In this document: in pieces, positions 1 to 11,461 of the stretch
How the letters are laid out: every line of letters starts with the position of its first letter
How positions within the stretch are numbered: the first letter of the stretch is position 1
Source: Lithospermum erythrorhizon
Taxonomy: Eukaryota; Streptophyta; Magnoliopsida; Boraginales; Boraginaceae
DNA length: 64,000 bases
Assembly (NCBI GenBank): GCA_019722365.1
Contig: JADFUC010002427.1
Coordinates: forward strand, 434,001-498,000
Reading direction: 5' to 3'
The notes under the pieces: generated by a model
Told to the model about the DNA's origin: nothing
What the model saw: the letters and a program-made list of their open reading frames with translations, nothing else
Databases searched by the model: none
Position numbers and translations under genes: made by a program

Positions 1-345
1 AGAATAGAGAATTATCGTTCTTGAATAGCTTTGGTCTTATCATTCTATTCTTCTAAGTATTGTAGGCTAAGTTGTATTCGTCTGGATTTCTCTGTTCATC
101 TGAATGTTGTGCTACACAAGTGTGTAATTATAGTTTATGTTATTCTATATGTCTAAGAGTTAAGTTAGCTTAAGTCTATAATATGTTCCTCCAATATAGT
201 GAAATCTGTTCTCAAGTCTATAATATGTTCCTCCATTATAGTGAAATTTGTTATGTGGCTCTGCCAGTAAATTAGTACTATACCACGTAAAATCTATGTC
301 TCTTTATTTTCAGTACTCTACTTAATTCCTTGTCTTAAATTTACA
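1..345 (+). repeat. Copia-type LTR remnant (U5-like)
   Basis: The tract carries wording typical of plant Copia LTRs: a T-rich leader, ATTATAGTGAAAT, then GTGGCTCTGCC and an ACCACGTAAAATC motif followed by GTCTCTTTATTTTC. The same order of motifs (on the other strand) occurs in the LTRs at 29487-29808 and 36053-36372. About 35 bp (AAGTCTATAATATGTTCCTC and what follows) occurs twice, near 172 and 215. No pol or gag sequence is visible beside it, so it is a fragment or an eroded LTR whose left end may lie outside the window. Confidence 0.45.
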
Positions 346-3332
346 TTTATTTGGTTCAAATTCATTTCCATTATAACAATTAAGTTGTTAATGATGCCTG
401 AACTTAGTCAAAGAAAGACTTCAAATTTTCATCACAACATAGTTGTTGTATACTTCATGGAGAATTCTCATTCTTTCAAAATTTAAAAATTCAAACAAAA
501 TTAAAGCACTAGATCTATAACATGAAAATTGAAGCATCTTTCATAAAAATATTAAAATCAATACACAATTAGATTTGATGGACTAACATAAAAATTCATC
601 ATGAGTATTTTAAATGTGTTATCTTCATTCATGCTCTACAAATAAAGACTTTGATGAGGAGCTAATAAGACTTATAGTGTTTCTATCTCCAGATCAAACA
701 CATTGCTCCTTAATAAATTTAAAAATTAATAATCTCTCAAAAAGTATCGTAGATGAATTTTGATGGTATGTGTAGTTCAATAAAGTGCATCACTCGTGAG
801 TACGCTAAGATCAACTCTTCCTAAAAATCGTTTCTAAATACATTCAAAATCATCACTTTTTATTTTAAGTTATTAACTTTTACGATATAATTTAACAGCC
901 TCATTATTCACTCCAAAATATAAAATCTGCATTTCAAGATTTCATTAATGTAAGAAAATATCAAGTAATGGAGAAAATATTATGCGAAATGACAAATCGC
1001 ACACAGGCAAATTGCTCAAGTTATTTTAGGAAGTTCAAAAGCATCATTTTATCCATTTTAAGCCATCCCCTATTATAACTTTAAGTAAGTTTGATGCATG
1101 CTCTTAATCTCTTGACTACATCCTATTTGAAATTTATATTGAAAAAGTATGTGAACTCGATATAATGATGAATTAATTGTGGATTAATCAAATTCCAAAG
1201 CTAAATATTTTCAAATCGGTAATTTGAACTAAGAGATGAATGTAACCACAAATGATATGTATTGAGAAATCACAGTATGTTGTTTACTTAATTAAAATCC
1301 AATTATATCTTGGATTAATCAAATCTTTGTATTCCTGAGACTGCATGATAGTTGCTATCGAAGTCGGGTTCAAACAGGTATTAATAACTCGATCAAATAG
1401 ACACTTAATTGACAATATTTATAACGAAGCCGGGATTTTTTTTTCGAAGACGCGAGGCTAAAAATAACTACCATATTATCCACATGCTGTCAAGCGCAGA
1501 AAATATATAAACGAAAGTGTATGCTTAACATGTATCGCACAGACGCATTTTATCGAAGCCAAGAATTATCGGGACGCTTCTAATATCTAACAATACTTTC
1601 TACCCAATCCGACTCAATAACTAATTGAATGGATAATCGAATGGAGGAAGGTGATTGGACAGGCCAGATGCACCTAATACCCATATAATGCCAAGACTTA
1701 TATACTAAGTGGGCCATGCATGGACCTATCTGAAATTGTGTCCAGTTTTATAAGCCCATCAGATACAGAGATGAAGCCTGCTACCGACAGTCCGACAGGC
1801 CCATAGACTTCAATTATGCTCAATGCACGAGTACAAACATTCACGCGCATTTAATTATTGTACGTACTGCTACTTTGCTGTACTCTTTGACCCTGCAGAC
1901 TAAGCAGTATTTAGATTGACATTATCTAAATCATTGCAAGTAATGTTGCTTAATCAAAGCGACTTCACTATGACCACACTAAAGAATCAAATATTAAAGG
2001 GGTGTTTGGTGTACCCTTATATTCCAAATTTTGTGGTTATTAATGTTCAAGTTATTCCTACTTTATTCTTTTCTTTATGATGGAGAATTTTCTTTTTAGT
2101 ACAAAATACAAACTAAGAATTGTTTCAATGCAATTATAACTGATACTCCTTTCCAATTAAAAATAGTTTGGAAAAGCAAAGCACACTAGTAATATAATCG
2201 GTGGTCACTAATTTGTGTGTAGTTTAATATAGTCCGTATGTTTCCACCTCTTGTTGTCATGATGACTTTTCTTTAACTATAAATGTTTGTAGTGTTTGAT
2301 TATTATCTATTAAAAAAATTCATGGGAATTTCTTGTATTTCGGTACTTATTCGGCCGGTATGATTCCGGAGTTTCAATTAGACTCTTAAATTAAATGTGA
2401 TCTCATTGAAAATTTCTTGAATATAGATTGAGAGTATATTACAAAAATATTATTCAATGGACCATCTATTGAAATTCATTAAAATCCCGATATACCATTC
2501 TTTATTAAATTATTAAAATATCATTTGTGTAATAATTGATCCCGATAACTACTTGAATAAAGCAATCAATTACTTACTTTAATAAAATCTTAAAACGGAG
2601 AAGCTCAAATTAAATTTACGAAATCGTTTCAACAAAATAAGTGTCGGAAGGGAGTTCGCCTGCATCATCTACCCTTCGACGCCTTCATCGCCTCTATATC
2701 ATGCTAAGCCAGATATTATGACGGAAGCGATTATACAATTCATATCCTATGACATCTACAAACACGATATACAAACATGTGCAAAGATGAGATACAAAAT
2801 AACATCAAGGTCTCGGTACATACCAATCAAATGATAACGCTAAACGCCACACCCCACTCTCGACGCGAATCTGAGTCACGCAGCAGGCAATCTCGCATCA
2901 AGTCGATTAACGTAAGCCTCGCCCCTCCTTCGGAATCGCAAGCGCAGTGACGCCGAATGACAGCCAAGGAAAGCTTAAGCATTTTTTACAAAAAGCAATA
3001 CTGGCGATAAAGCGATTCCATGTAAATTTCTGGAAACACCATCAATTAACAAAACAAAAGCAATCACATGTCCTAAAATCTCTCCACAACTTCCTCCGAG
3101 TGTTTGTCTTTCTCTTAAACATGTCTGCATTTCGAATAACTCCAAAATCCCGATTATATCTCAACATTACTACTTCACTCTTCACATAAAAATCATTTCT
3201 TGAAATTACCCATATTTTATTTTCTCAAATAACCCAAAATTTATTTACTCATATTGAATTTAAAGGGGAATGTTGGTGGAGTTTTTTGGCATTGCATGAA
3301 GTGAAAAAAGTGGAAAAATGTTGAATTTTTTT
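346..3332. other. Intergenic DNA, no gene recognised
   Basis: This is AT-rich DNA with a somewhat more GC-rich and CG-bearing patch at about 2640-2960, which looks like old transposon sequence but shows no recognisable protein motif. The last few hundred bases are presumably the promoter and 5' leader of the transporter gene that starts at 3333. I see no clear TATA box at a confident position. Confidence 0.4.
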
Positions 3333-6300
3333 ATGAGTAAAGATGTCCGGAAGATTCTTAAGCGTAAGGATAGTGATGCTGGGGACAAAGGTAATAGTTA
3401 AAAATCAATTCTTGAAATTCCCAATATTTTTTTTTATCGATTTTAGTAATGTTTTTTAATTTTTTGTGCTATTTTATTTGTGGGTTTAGAAGCATTTATT
3501 GAGTTGCTGATTTTTTTATATGTAAAGTTCATATTTTGTTTTTTAATTCAAAGTGTGATTGGAATTTTTTTAATTGGAAGTTGACTATGAGTAAGTTAAT
3601 TTATTTTTCTGAAGTGAAATGGTTGTAGAGATGATAAAAATGGATGCTTTAATATTGGTGTTATGAAATTTTTGAATATCATTTTCACTTGTTAGAAGTT
3701 ACATTTTGGATGAATTCAATGATTAACATGCCCCGATGCCTTCCAAGAGGCTCCAGCCAAAGCGGGGATGAATTCAAAGTAAAATGGGAAAATGTTGTTG
3801 TGGTCTTGAATCCATTTGTCTTTAGTACTAGATAGGATATGGAGCATTCTTGTCATATAGGGCATACGAAGCTAGTATTTCGGAAACAATAGCATTGTTG
3901 TATATGGAATCCAGAGATCAATAAAACCATAAACATTGTTTCGTAGAAAAGTATACTTGTTAGTAATTCATTGTTGAACCTAAGGCACTTGCTCTCATTG
4001 ATTTCTATTCAATGTGCATTGAACCATTGACACATCAGAGGGACCCTTAAAAAATAATTACAAAAATTATCATATGCACTTGAGCCGATTTTTGTAAAAT
4101 CACATTTGAAAATAAACATACATTTATAATAAATTTGTTTGTTTGGAGCTATTAAATATTGTTATGAAGTCTAATTACTCATCTTTCATTAACTTGAATC
4201 ACCATATCTGTCTCTCAAATATTGTTATGAAGTCTAATTACTCATCTTACATTTATGTTTCTGTATTTGTTTCGATTTAGAAAAATCACTGGAGGAAGTA
4301 CGCGCATCTTTGTTTAATAGGTTCCGGACACTTGGAGGTTCAAAGCGCCAGCAACAATCATTATTTGGGCCCACAGCTGCTCTTACTTTCAACTTTTTTG
4401 TTTCTGTTGGGATCATAATGATGAACAAAATGGTTAGTACAAATGCGCTATCTTTGTTTGTTCATCTAGAGAACCCATATGTGGTAATATTTAACCTCTT
4501 TGTATCTCTGGATTATTCAGGTGCTTGTCAGAGTTGGATTTAACTATCCAATCTTTCTTAGTTTTATTCATTATGTTTGTAGCTGGTTGATCATGGCCCT
4601 TCTGAGTGCCTTATCCATTCTGTCATTGACTCCTCCATCGAAGTCTGCCAAATTTTCTTCCTTATTATCACTTGGTATCGTTATGTCTCTATCAACTGGA
4701 CTTGCAAATGTCAGCTTGAAGTACAATAGGTGAGACAGTTTCTGTCTTCTGTCTTTAAATTTCTTAATTCATTTTCCTTTCATGAGTTAATCTAGTATAT
4801 CCATCCCCAGTGTTGGATTTTATCAGATGGCTAAGATTGCGGTAACGCCTGCTATTGTTCTAGCAGAATTTGTTTGCTTCCGCAAGAAGATCACTTTTAG
4901 AAAGGTAAATCCCTTCTACTCTTTGTAGATTTTAAATAGCAGACTATAAGTTCTCTTTAGATTTTTACCAAAACGGAAACTAAGAAGTCCAATAGGAAAC
5001 TTTCTTCCATCTCATGGAAGATCATTATATTCCTTGTTGAACTATTCCGTCTCATATTGAGTCACCTCACCGATGGGTCTCATGCTCACATGTGGCCCTC
5101 ATTTTATGGCAGGAGTCTATTATATATTCTCTGCATTGCCAAAACCCAATTTATCTGCATAAGCTCTTCTATATTTATATTGTTCGAAGAGATTTCAGTT
5201 TCTTTCTACCATATCTCCTTATTACTGATTTACAATCTTCCATTTCAGGTTTTTGCACTTACTGTAGTATCCGTTGGTGTTGCCGTTGCTACTGTGACTG
5301 ATCTGCAATTTCATTTTTTTGGTGCTTGCATAGCAGTAGCATGGATAATACCAAGTGCAGTTAATAAGATACTGTGGTCCAATCTTCAACAGAAAGACAA
5401 CTGGACAGCTCTGGCGTATGTCCCATGCTTTCCGCTTAAAACTCATTCCATGAATTTTGAGTAATGGCTGTGATGTGATATGAGATATTTATTGACTGTA
5501 GGTTAATGTGGAAGACCACGCCAATCACCTTATTCTTTTTGGTAATGATGATGCCATATCTTGATCCTCCAGGCGCACTCTCTTTCGACTGGAGTCTATA
5601 TAACTCCGCAATTATCGGTGGTTCTGCTGTCTTTGGGTTTTTGCTTCAGTGGTCCGGTGCTCTAGCTCTTGGGTAAGTAATTCTGCCTCTAGTTATTTGA
5701 CTTCCTGTTTGAACTATTTTAGAGATGTATACGTCTAGGGTAGTTTTGTGTATAGCAGGACTTGAACAGAAAGATAAACATCATAGTCGCAGGAAACTGT
5801 GATATGGCTAAACAAATCCCATATTCAATACAGTGTCCTGAGAACGACCATTTAGAGAGTCAACAGCCCCCACAAAAAAGATAAATATCTATCAAATTTT
5901 GGTGTTGGTTTAATAATGTGTTGGCATGGTCGCATGGTGCGAATTCAATAGTTTAATTAGTAACAACTCTTCATCCAACTAAATATTGTTCTATAAATAA
6001 CATCAATTACATTGAAAAGAAAGATACGCAATCCTTAAATAAAAGTATCCAACCTACTTTGTAAATTATTATTCCAAATTCATGAGTATACTCTGTCCGC
6101 ACCGGTTCTATCAAACTGATGTATTCCGTCCCCGAACCCGTATCTCATCCCGGCTCGTTCCCCGACCCAGGTGACTATGATCAATATATACTGGATTCTG
6201 CACTCATCTTCATCTATCCCTTTTCCAATATCCATGTCTTTTGAACAAAAGTGGAAGACATATGGATGCTTATTTCTTTTGAAATCATAGTTTTAAACTA

Positions 6301-7158
6301 CAGACATAGTTAGGGTTCCACTGATTATTTAAAGAATCGGACCAGTGGACTCCTTGAATGGCCATGATGACACTAGAGAATATATAGGTCGCAGAATGAA
6401 ACATTAAACTTGAATAAACAAACCTTCAGCTTACCCATTGTACATTCCTTCCCCCTATTATGGCCCAACTCTTGAGAGCTTTCGGGTAGGGGGAAGGAAT
6501 GTACTAAATTTTGTTCTCTAAAAAATTTTTTTTCAAAGAACAGGTGTTTTATTACTTTGAACATTTCAAAGTATTTGATGTTTTAGAGCGTAACTTCTAT
6601 GGAGTATTTCTTTACTTGATGTTATAGGGTTCCAGTTATACTTTTATTCTTATCTTCACAACTTTTTCTATAATGAAGCTCCACTTCCCATCATTACTGT
6701 CTTTAATTAATGTAGGACGATAGAGGAGAATATCATCATTCCTTAATAAAGTAGGAAGTATTTTTGCTGAAAAAACATCAAATTGTAAACAGAGTATTCA
6801 TTATTATTTCCTTATATGGTTCATCAATTATCAGTGTTATTTTCTATACATGTAGTTGTTGATTTACCTATACGTTGTTCTTGTTATCCACAGGGCTACG
6901 TCAGCAACAACTCATGTTGTCCTAGGGCAGTTCAAAACTTGCATCATTCTTCTTGGTGGCTTCGTTCTTTTTGGATCAAACCCAGGGACAACTAGCATCT
7001 TAGGAGCCATAACAGCTCTGATTGGCACGTCTCTCTACACATATTTAAACTTGCAGTCGCGGCAGCAATCTAGTAAAAGTTCTCAATTCTCTTTACCAAA
7101 ATCAAAGCTAAGCAAAGAAAGCGAAGACAATCATGAGAGGAGTGATGAACGGGTCTAA
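3333..7158 (+). CDS. Nucleotide-sugar / triose-phosphate-type transporter (DMT superfamily)
   Basis: Seven exons join in phase: 3333-3390, 4281-4432, 4521-4729, 4811-4904, 5249-5415, 5502-5672 and 6894-7158. They give 1116 bp and 371 aa, with GT-AG at every intron. The product begins MSKDVRKILKRKDSD, a charged cytosolic N-terminus of about 50 residues, then roughly ten hydrophobic segments. Family marks seen are VSVGIIMMNKM, SLSTGLANVSLKYN, SVGFYQMAKIAVTP, WSGALALGATSATTHVVLGQ and a C-terminal GTSLYTYLN followed by a Lys/Ser-rich tail. These match the plant UDP-sugar transporter/TPT family of Golgi or ER antiporters, closest in memory to the nucleotide-sugar uncharacterized transporter group; the substrate cannot be read from sequence. 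Intron 6 is long (1.2 kb) and holds an 18-bp perfect inverted repeat. The start is the only ATG giving the family's conserved N-terminus in phase. Confidence 0.9.
3727..3775 (+). repeat. SINE-like fragment in transporter intron 1
   Basis: A short GC-rich block reads ATGCCCCGATGCCTTCCAAG and continues to GCGGGGATGAATTC. The same word order appears at 13915-13975 and 41275-41400. The longest copy resembles the 3' half of tRNA-derived Au-type plant SINEs. Assignment to a SINE family is inference; that the three blocks are related is visible. Confidence 0.35.
6440..6504. repeat. Perfect 18-bp inverted repeat (hairpin) in transporter intron 6
   Basis: The left arm GTACATTCCTTCCCCCTA (6440-6457) is the exact reverse complement of the right arm 6487-6504, with a 29-nt loop. 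Flanking bases do not extend the stem, so it is short for a plant pre-miRNA. It could be the footprint of a small inverted-repeat transposon or a structured intronic RNA element. No function is known to me. Confidence 0.6.
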
Positions 7159-7607
7159 CTAAAGCCAGTTACAAATTTTCTACACGAAGCAAACACTGGG
7201 TATTCGTTAACTATACCACTTTGGCTGTTTGTTCTGTCAAATGTTGAGCATTTAGTTTGGTATACTAACCTGCATTGTAACATTGCCATTTGAAAAGAAA
7301 AACCATACACTCTACAAGATTGCGGGTATCATTATTGATGATGATTTGAGCTAGGTAGATTATTATTAGTAGTTGCCAATTGAGAAGTTACAATGTTTAG
7401 ATTATTATTAGTCGAAACTCAAGCAAACGAGCCAATATTTGCTAATTGCTCATTTTTCAGAAAAACAAAACTAGTCCCAATATATTTGCTTGAAATTCTC
7501 CTCAATCTTAAGGCAATAATTTTGAAATTGTAGTTATAATAATCTTGGTATAGTTTTATGTCTTGTTAGGATTTATAGGTCACATTGAAAGTAAGCTACA
7601 TGTAGTT
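7159..7607. other. Convergent 3' regions of transporter and HD-Zip genes
   Basis: The transporter (+) stops at 7158 and the HD-Zip gene (-) stops at 7608, so about 450 bp is shared by two tail-to-tail 3' UTRs and polyadenylation regions. The tract is AT-rich. I see no further gene. Confidence 0.7.
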
Positions 7608-8863
7608 TCATGTTTTCTCCTTGTTTCTCAAGAATTTCTCAGTTGAGGATATCCTTTTAGAAGCTTTTGAAAGTTGCATAAACAATGGTGAAGTTTGCTG
7701 ATTAAATTTCAAAGATCTGAGCTCTTGTAATTCCCTCTTCAGTCTCCTGTTTTCCTCACTTAGGCTATCACAACACTTCTTCATCAACTTGTAGTCTACC
7801 TCAACCTGCTTCAATTTTCTCCTGCATAAACATCAAGTATTGAAGTGCTTATTGTAAGATCACCAATGTATTGAACATGGAAATAAATTTATTATATTCA
7901 AAGTTTCTTGGTTTGCACCTTGCTCTTCTATTTTGAAACCAAACTTCAACTTGTCTAGGTTTGAGGTTTAAGTTGGCAGCAATAACTTGTTTCTGAGTCT
8001 GCAAATTCAATCATTATTAGTTGCACCATGTTCTATATAGCACACATCTCTTGTTACTCCATCTTAATTTAACTCTAAATTTTTCAACAAGTTAACCAAT
8101 CAACTTTTAAAGCAATAATCCATTCATATATAATTTATACTCCGTTTTTTCTCATATATAACTTTTAGAGCATACATCCCTTCAGATTTTTGTCATTTTT
8201 AAATATCAGACATACCAAGAAAATAAAATACTAAAAGACATTTGAATGGGGAATGACAATCAATCAAACTATATTATTGATCGACGATAATTTGTTATGT
8301 TGATCAAAAAGCCGCATATCAAAATATAAGACAATTTATTACGCTTAAAACGCAAACTATTTTAAAACAAAAGACTAAACAATTAAATATAAAGACGGAG
8401 GTGGTATTATTTATCAAAATGCGTAAACGATTTAAAATGTTGTCTGAATAAAATTAGTTTATGATAAATAAAAAATTTGCACTTTTTAAGTGATTACCGT
8501 ATTGATGGTAGGATGGCATTTGAACCTTTCTTCAAGAAACTTAGTTTGCTCCTTTGTGAGCATCAATTTCTTTCTAACACCATTAGTGTTGTTGACATTA
8601 TCATTGTCATCATCATCATCATCCTTGTTAGTATCACTGCTATTCTTGCTGCTTTGTTTTCCATCTTCATAAATAACCATTCCCTCTCCATTATCATTCT
8701 CCATATCATCAATAGCTTCTTCACCATGGGTATTTAGGGAGAGATCCAAACAAGTAACACTTTTCTTGTTATCATCTTTTTTTGCTCTTTTAGGTGCTAC
8801 ATGATCACCATAATAACCAATTGACAAAGCAAGAGTTGTGTCACAAACTACACCATCTTCCAT
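7608..8863 (-). CDS. Class II HD-Zip transcription factor, short form
   Basis: Three exons on the minus strand, 8498-8863, 7919-7998 and 7608-7821, join in phase to 660 bp and 219 aa. An EAR-like LDLSLN sits at residues 39-44 (family knowledge: recruits corepressors). An Asp/Asn-rich stretch lies at about 76-94. The homeodomain runs from about 96 to 155 with the class-typical [10 protein letters not shown] start and [11 protein letters not shown] recognition helix, followed directly by a leucine zipper with [20 protein letters not shown]. Class II proteins such as HAT22/HAT9 act in nuclei, dimerise and bind pseudopalindromic AATNATT sites. Odd points: the helix 1-2 region is divergent, and the CPSCE redox motif usual after the zipper is absent; the protein ends about 25 residues after the zipper. 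Intron 1 contains a MITE. The start is supported by a TATA-like element about 100 bp upstream. Confidence 0.88.
8140..8404. mobile_element. Stowaway-like MITE in HD-Zip intron 1
   Basis: The left end TA-CTCCGTTTTTTCTCATATA and right end AAATATAAAGACGGAGGTGG-TA form imperfect inverted termini flanked by TA, as in Stowaway (Tc1/mariner-type) MITEs. It has no coding capacity and about 265 bp of AT-rich interior. It lies wholly inside the intron between homeodomain-coding exons. Confidence 0.45.
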
Positions 8864-8961
8864 GATTTAAAAAAAAAAATGAAGATCACTTGTTATATGT
8901 TCCAAAGAACTTGTCCCCCTATTTCTGATACACTAGAAATGATGAGTATTATACATGCACC

Positions 8962-8975
8962 ATTATATATATAAG
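8962..8975 (-). promoter_or_regulatory. Probable TATA box of the HD-Zip gene
   Basis: On the minus strand the sequence is CTTATATATATAAT, roughly 100 bp upstream of the ATG at 8863. That leaves room for a short 5' leader. Position and composition are the only evidence. Confidence 0.45.
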
Positions 8976-11461
8976 TATTTGTGTTTATTTGGAAGACATG
9001 ATGGGCAGTTTCATGTTGGGAAATAGTGAAATAAGACACTTAATTATGCATTTATTATTGATGTTATAACTTTATGACAAAGTGGAAGTGTAATTATATT
9101 ATGCATGGGAGTAATTACATTATATGCGTTATGGTTATGACTTGGACCAAGGAAAACCAAACTAGTAACTTACATACCTTGGGTTGCTTTTGGTTGACTA
9201 TCTAATAATTATGCAAATAATTTATTTCAAATATAATGTAAATTATTAAATTTCGAAGGCATCTTTGGATTTTGCATGCTTGCAATGTTATGATCTTTTA
9301 GAAAATATATGTTTAATTTGTTTCCACTTTTGGAATATTACTACAAATCCTACAATGTCAAATGTTGTTGATGCATGGTCAAAGATGGATCAACTCATTA
9401 ATATATGCGTTTGTGTAGTTTACGAATGTATTTATTTATGGACAAAGATATTAAGGTAGTTTAAGTTACCTATTAAACAGCAGAAAAAAGATAAATAAAT
9501 TATTATTTTTCCTAAAATAGATGAATCTTTAGCTAAATCAATATAAGATGTGATATGTTTATACAAGGTTAGAAATTTATACCAACATAAAACATAATAA
9601 TAGAGGTAGTTTTGTTTTTTTTGAATACTACCTATGTTTCATTTTAAACGAAGAAGATCACAGACATCGCCTTCCTGCCTGTAACAGAGTAGAAATTAAA
9701 ACTAGATTTTTCACCTCTAAAATGTTTCGCCTCCTATAAAATTATTCACACACCCTCTTCAATCTCCCTAAATTTATATTTTCTCCTATTATTTTCAATA
9801 ATAAATCATCATCAGCAGGTTCGCTAAAGAACACATAAAAAGTAAACTTTAAAAATAAAATAAAAGATAGTAAATTAGAGTATATTTTAGGAAAATTTTA
9901 TGAAAGCTGATGTAGATATTTGATCAAATCTCGTCTAATCCTATAGGAGTATGATGAACATAATAAATGCTGATGAATAATAATATTTTCAACATAAACA
10001 GTATTGTCCTTTATTACAAGAGCATATGAAATTACAGGGACATGTTTATAGTATTTGATCAAGAAAAATTTAACTTAATTGAAATGAAGGGAGTATAACA
10101 ATTTGACCGATTAATTATTTCCATTTGAAAATCATGATGGATAGTGCAATAAGTTTCTTCAAATAATACTTTAATGCAATTAAGATTATTGTATTTTTGT
10201 ACAAGTTACAAAAGGGCCAGATACCAGTCAACTTGGTCTTGCTAATTAATTAGTGTGTGGCAAATTTCAACAATAATCACCTAACAAATTACCCTTTTTG
10301 CTTACAATGAATTAAACACAATTATATTGTCAGCATTTACAGAGACTAATGTTGACCTTATCTAATTAATGATCTTTTTAGAAGTGATTGAATCAGACAA
10401 ATTCCGGAGACAAGTTAAATTTCGATTTTTATCAGACGGACTACTATTTGTGCAATTATCTCAATATATGAGAAGTTTAATTCTTCATGTTTTGAAATTT
10501 TTACGTTAGAATAGAACAATTATCATCTCAATACACATGGATTGTATTCAATTATCATCTCAATATTAATGTCATGCATGAGTACGTGGACTGACATGGA
10601 TGATCCGCCACAAATACATTTGTTCGATAAAATCGAAGGAAACATGGTAATTGATACTTACTCGGTTTTTATTTCACTTAATTATCTTGACTTTAACAAA
10701 TATAAGGAAAATGATTGATCTAGTACAAGTGTACAATTATATAGATATTTGAATTTAACTACAATATTGCGAATAAACAAATAAAAGTGTTCGATTAAGT
10801 ATAACATAGATTGTAATACAAAGTATACTCGTCGACGTGTAAGGAGAGAACACCTCTCCCTAGAGGTCATTACAAAAATCTCCTATAGGCCAAAACATAA
10901 TTAGAAGTATCAGAAAAGAACCACACTTTTATTCACTAAACAAACAACAAATACACACCTATACACACTTTAATCATTGGAGTATGATATTATCTAAGAC
11001 CGCTTTCAGAAACTGCCTAACCTCCTAGCTCAAATGAATGGTAAAAAAATAAATTGATAACAACAAGCAACAACAAAAATGAAGCCCCACAACCAATCTG
11101 GGTGAAAAAATATCAATGAACTATCTTAAAGATGCGTAAGACTAGATGAATGAACGCCCAAACGTTCAGACTCGAACATTTTGGAGATAATAAAGATCAC
11201 CAAATTCTGATTACCAATATGAAATCAAGCCTCGCGAGAGCAGAAGCAGCTAAAAAAGCACTGATGCTGTCCCATTACACGCATTAGAAACTCGGGCACC
11301 TGCAGTTGTAAAAAAGGCACTTAAAAGATGAGCAAATACAAGCGACGTATATCTGAAGCTACTAAGAAAGAGATACATACAAAATTCTAAGAAGCCTTAA
11401 GAGTCCCCTTCCTCTGAAATCTACCATTGCAACTTGATACGAAGCGGATGATCAAGGAGAT
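8976..11461. other. Intergenic DNA between HD-Zip promoter and villin 3' end
   Basis: AT-rich tract with no credible gene. It should contain the HD-Zip promoter at its left end and the villin 3' UTR at its right end (about 10900-11461). One MITE-like element lies at 9628-10093. The rest shows nothing I can name. Confidence 0.5.
9628..10093. mobile_element. MITE-like element with CTCCCT-type termini
   Basis: The left end reads TA-CTACCTATGTTTCATTTTAA. The right end, reverse-complemented, reads TA-CTCCCTTCATTTCAATTAA. These are imperfect inverted termini with TA on both sides. The interior of about 466 bp is AT-rich and noncoding. Termini match only partly, so the call is tentative. Confidence 0.35.

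Noticed and set aside
6440..6504. Annotation as a miRNA gene
   Set aside because: The stem is only 18 bp with no extended foldback, so a microRNA call is not supported from sequence alone.
8477..8737. Plus-strand 86-codon frame
   Set aside because: Antisense to HD-Zip exon 1; its Ile/Val run mirrors the Asp/Asn-rich coding stretch.
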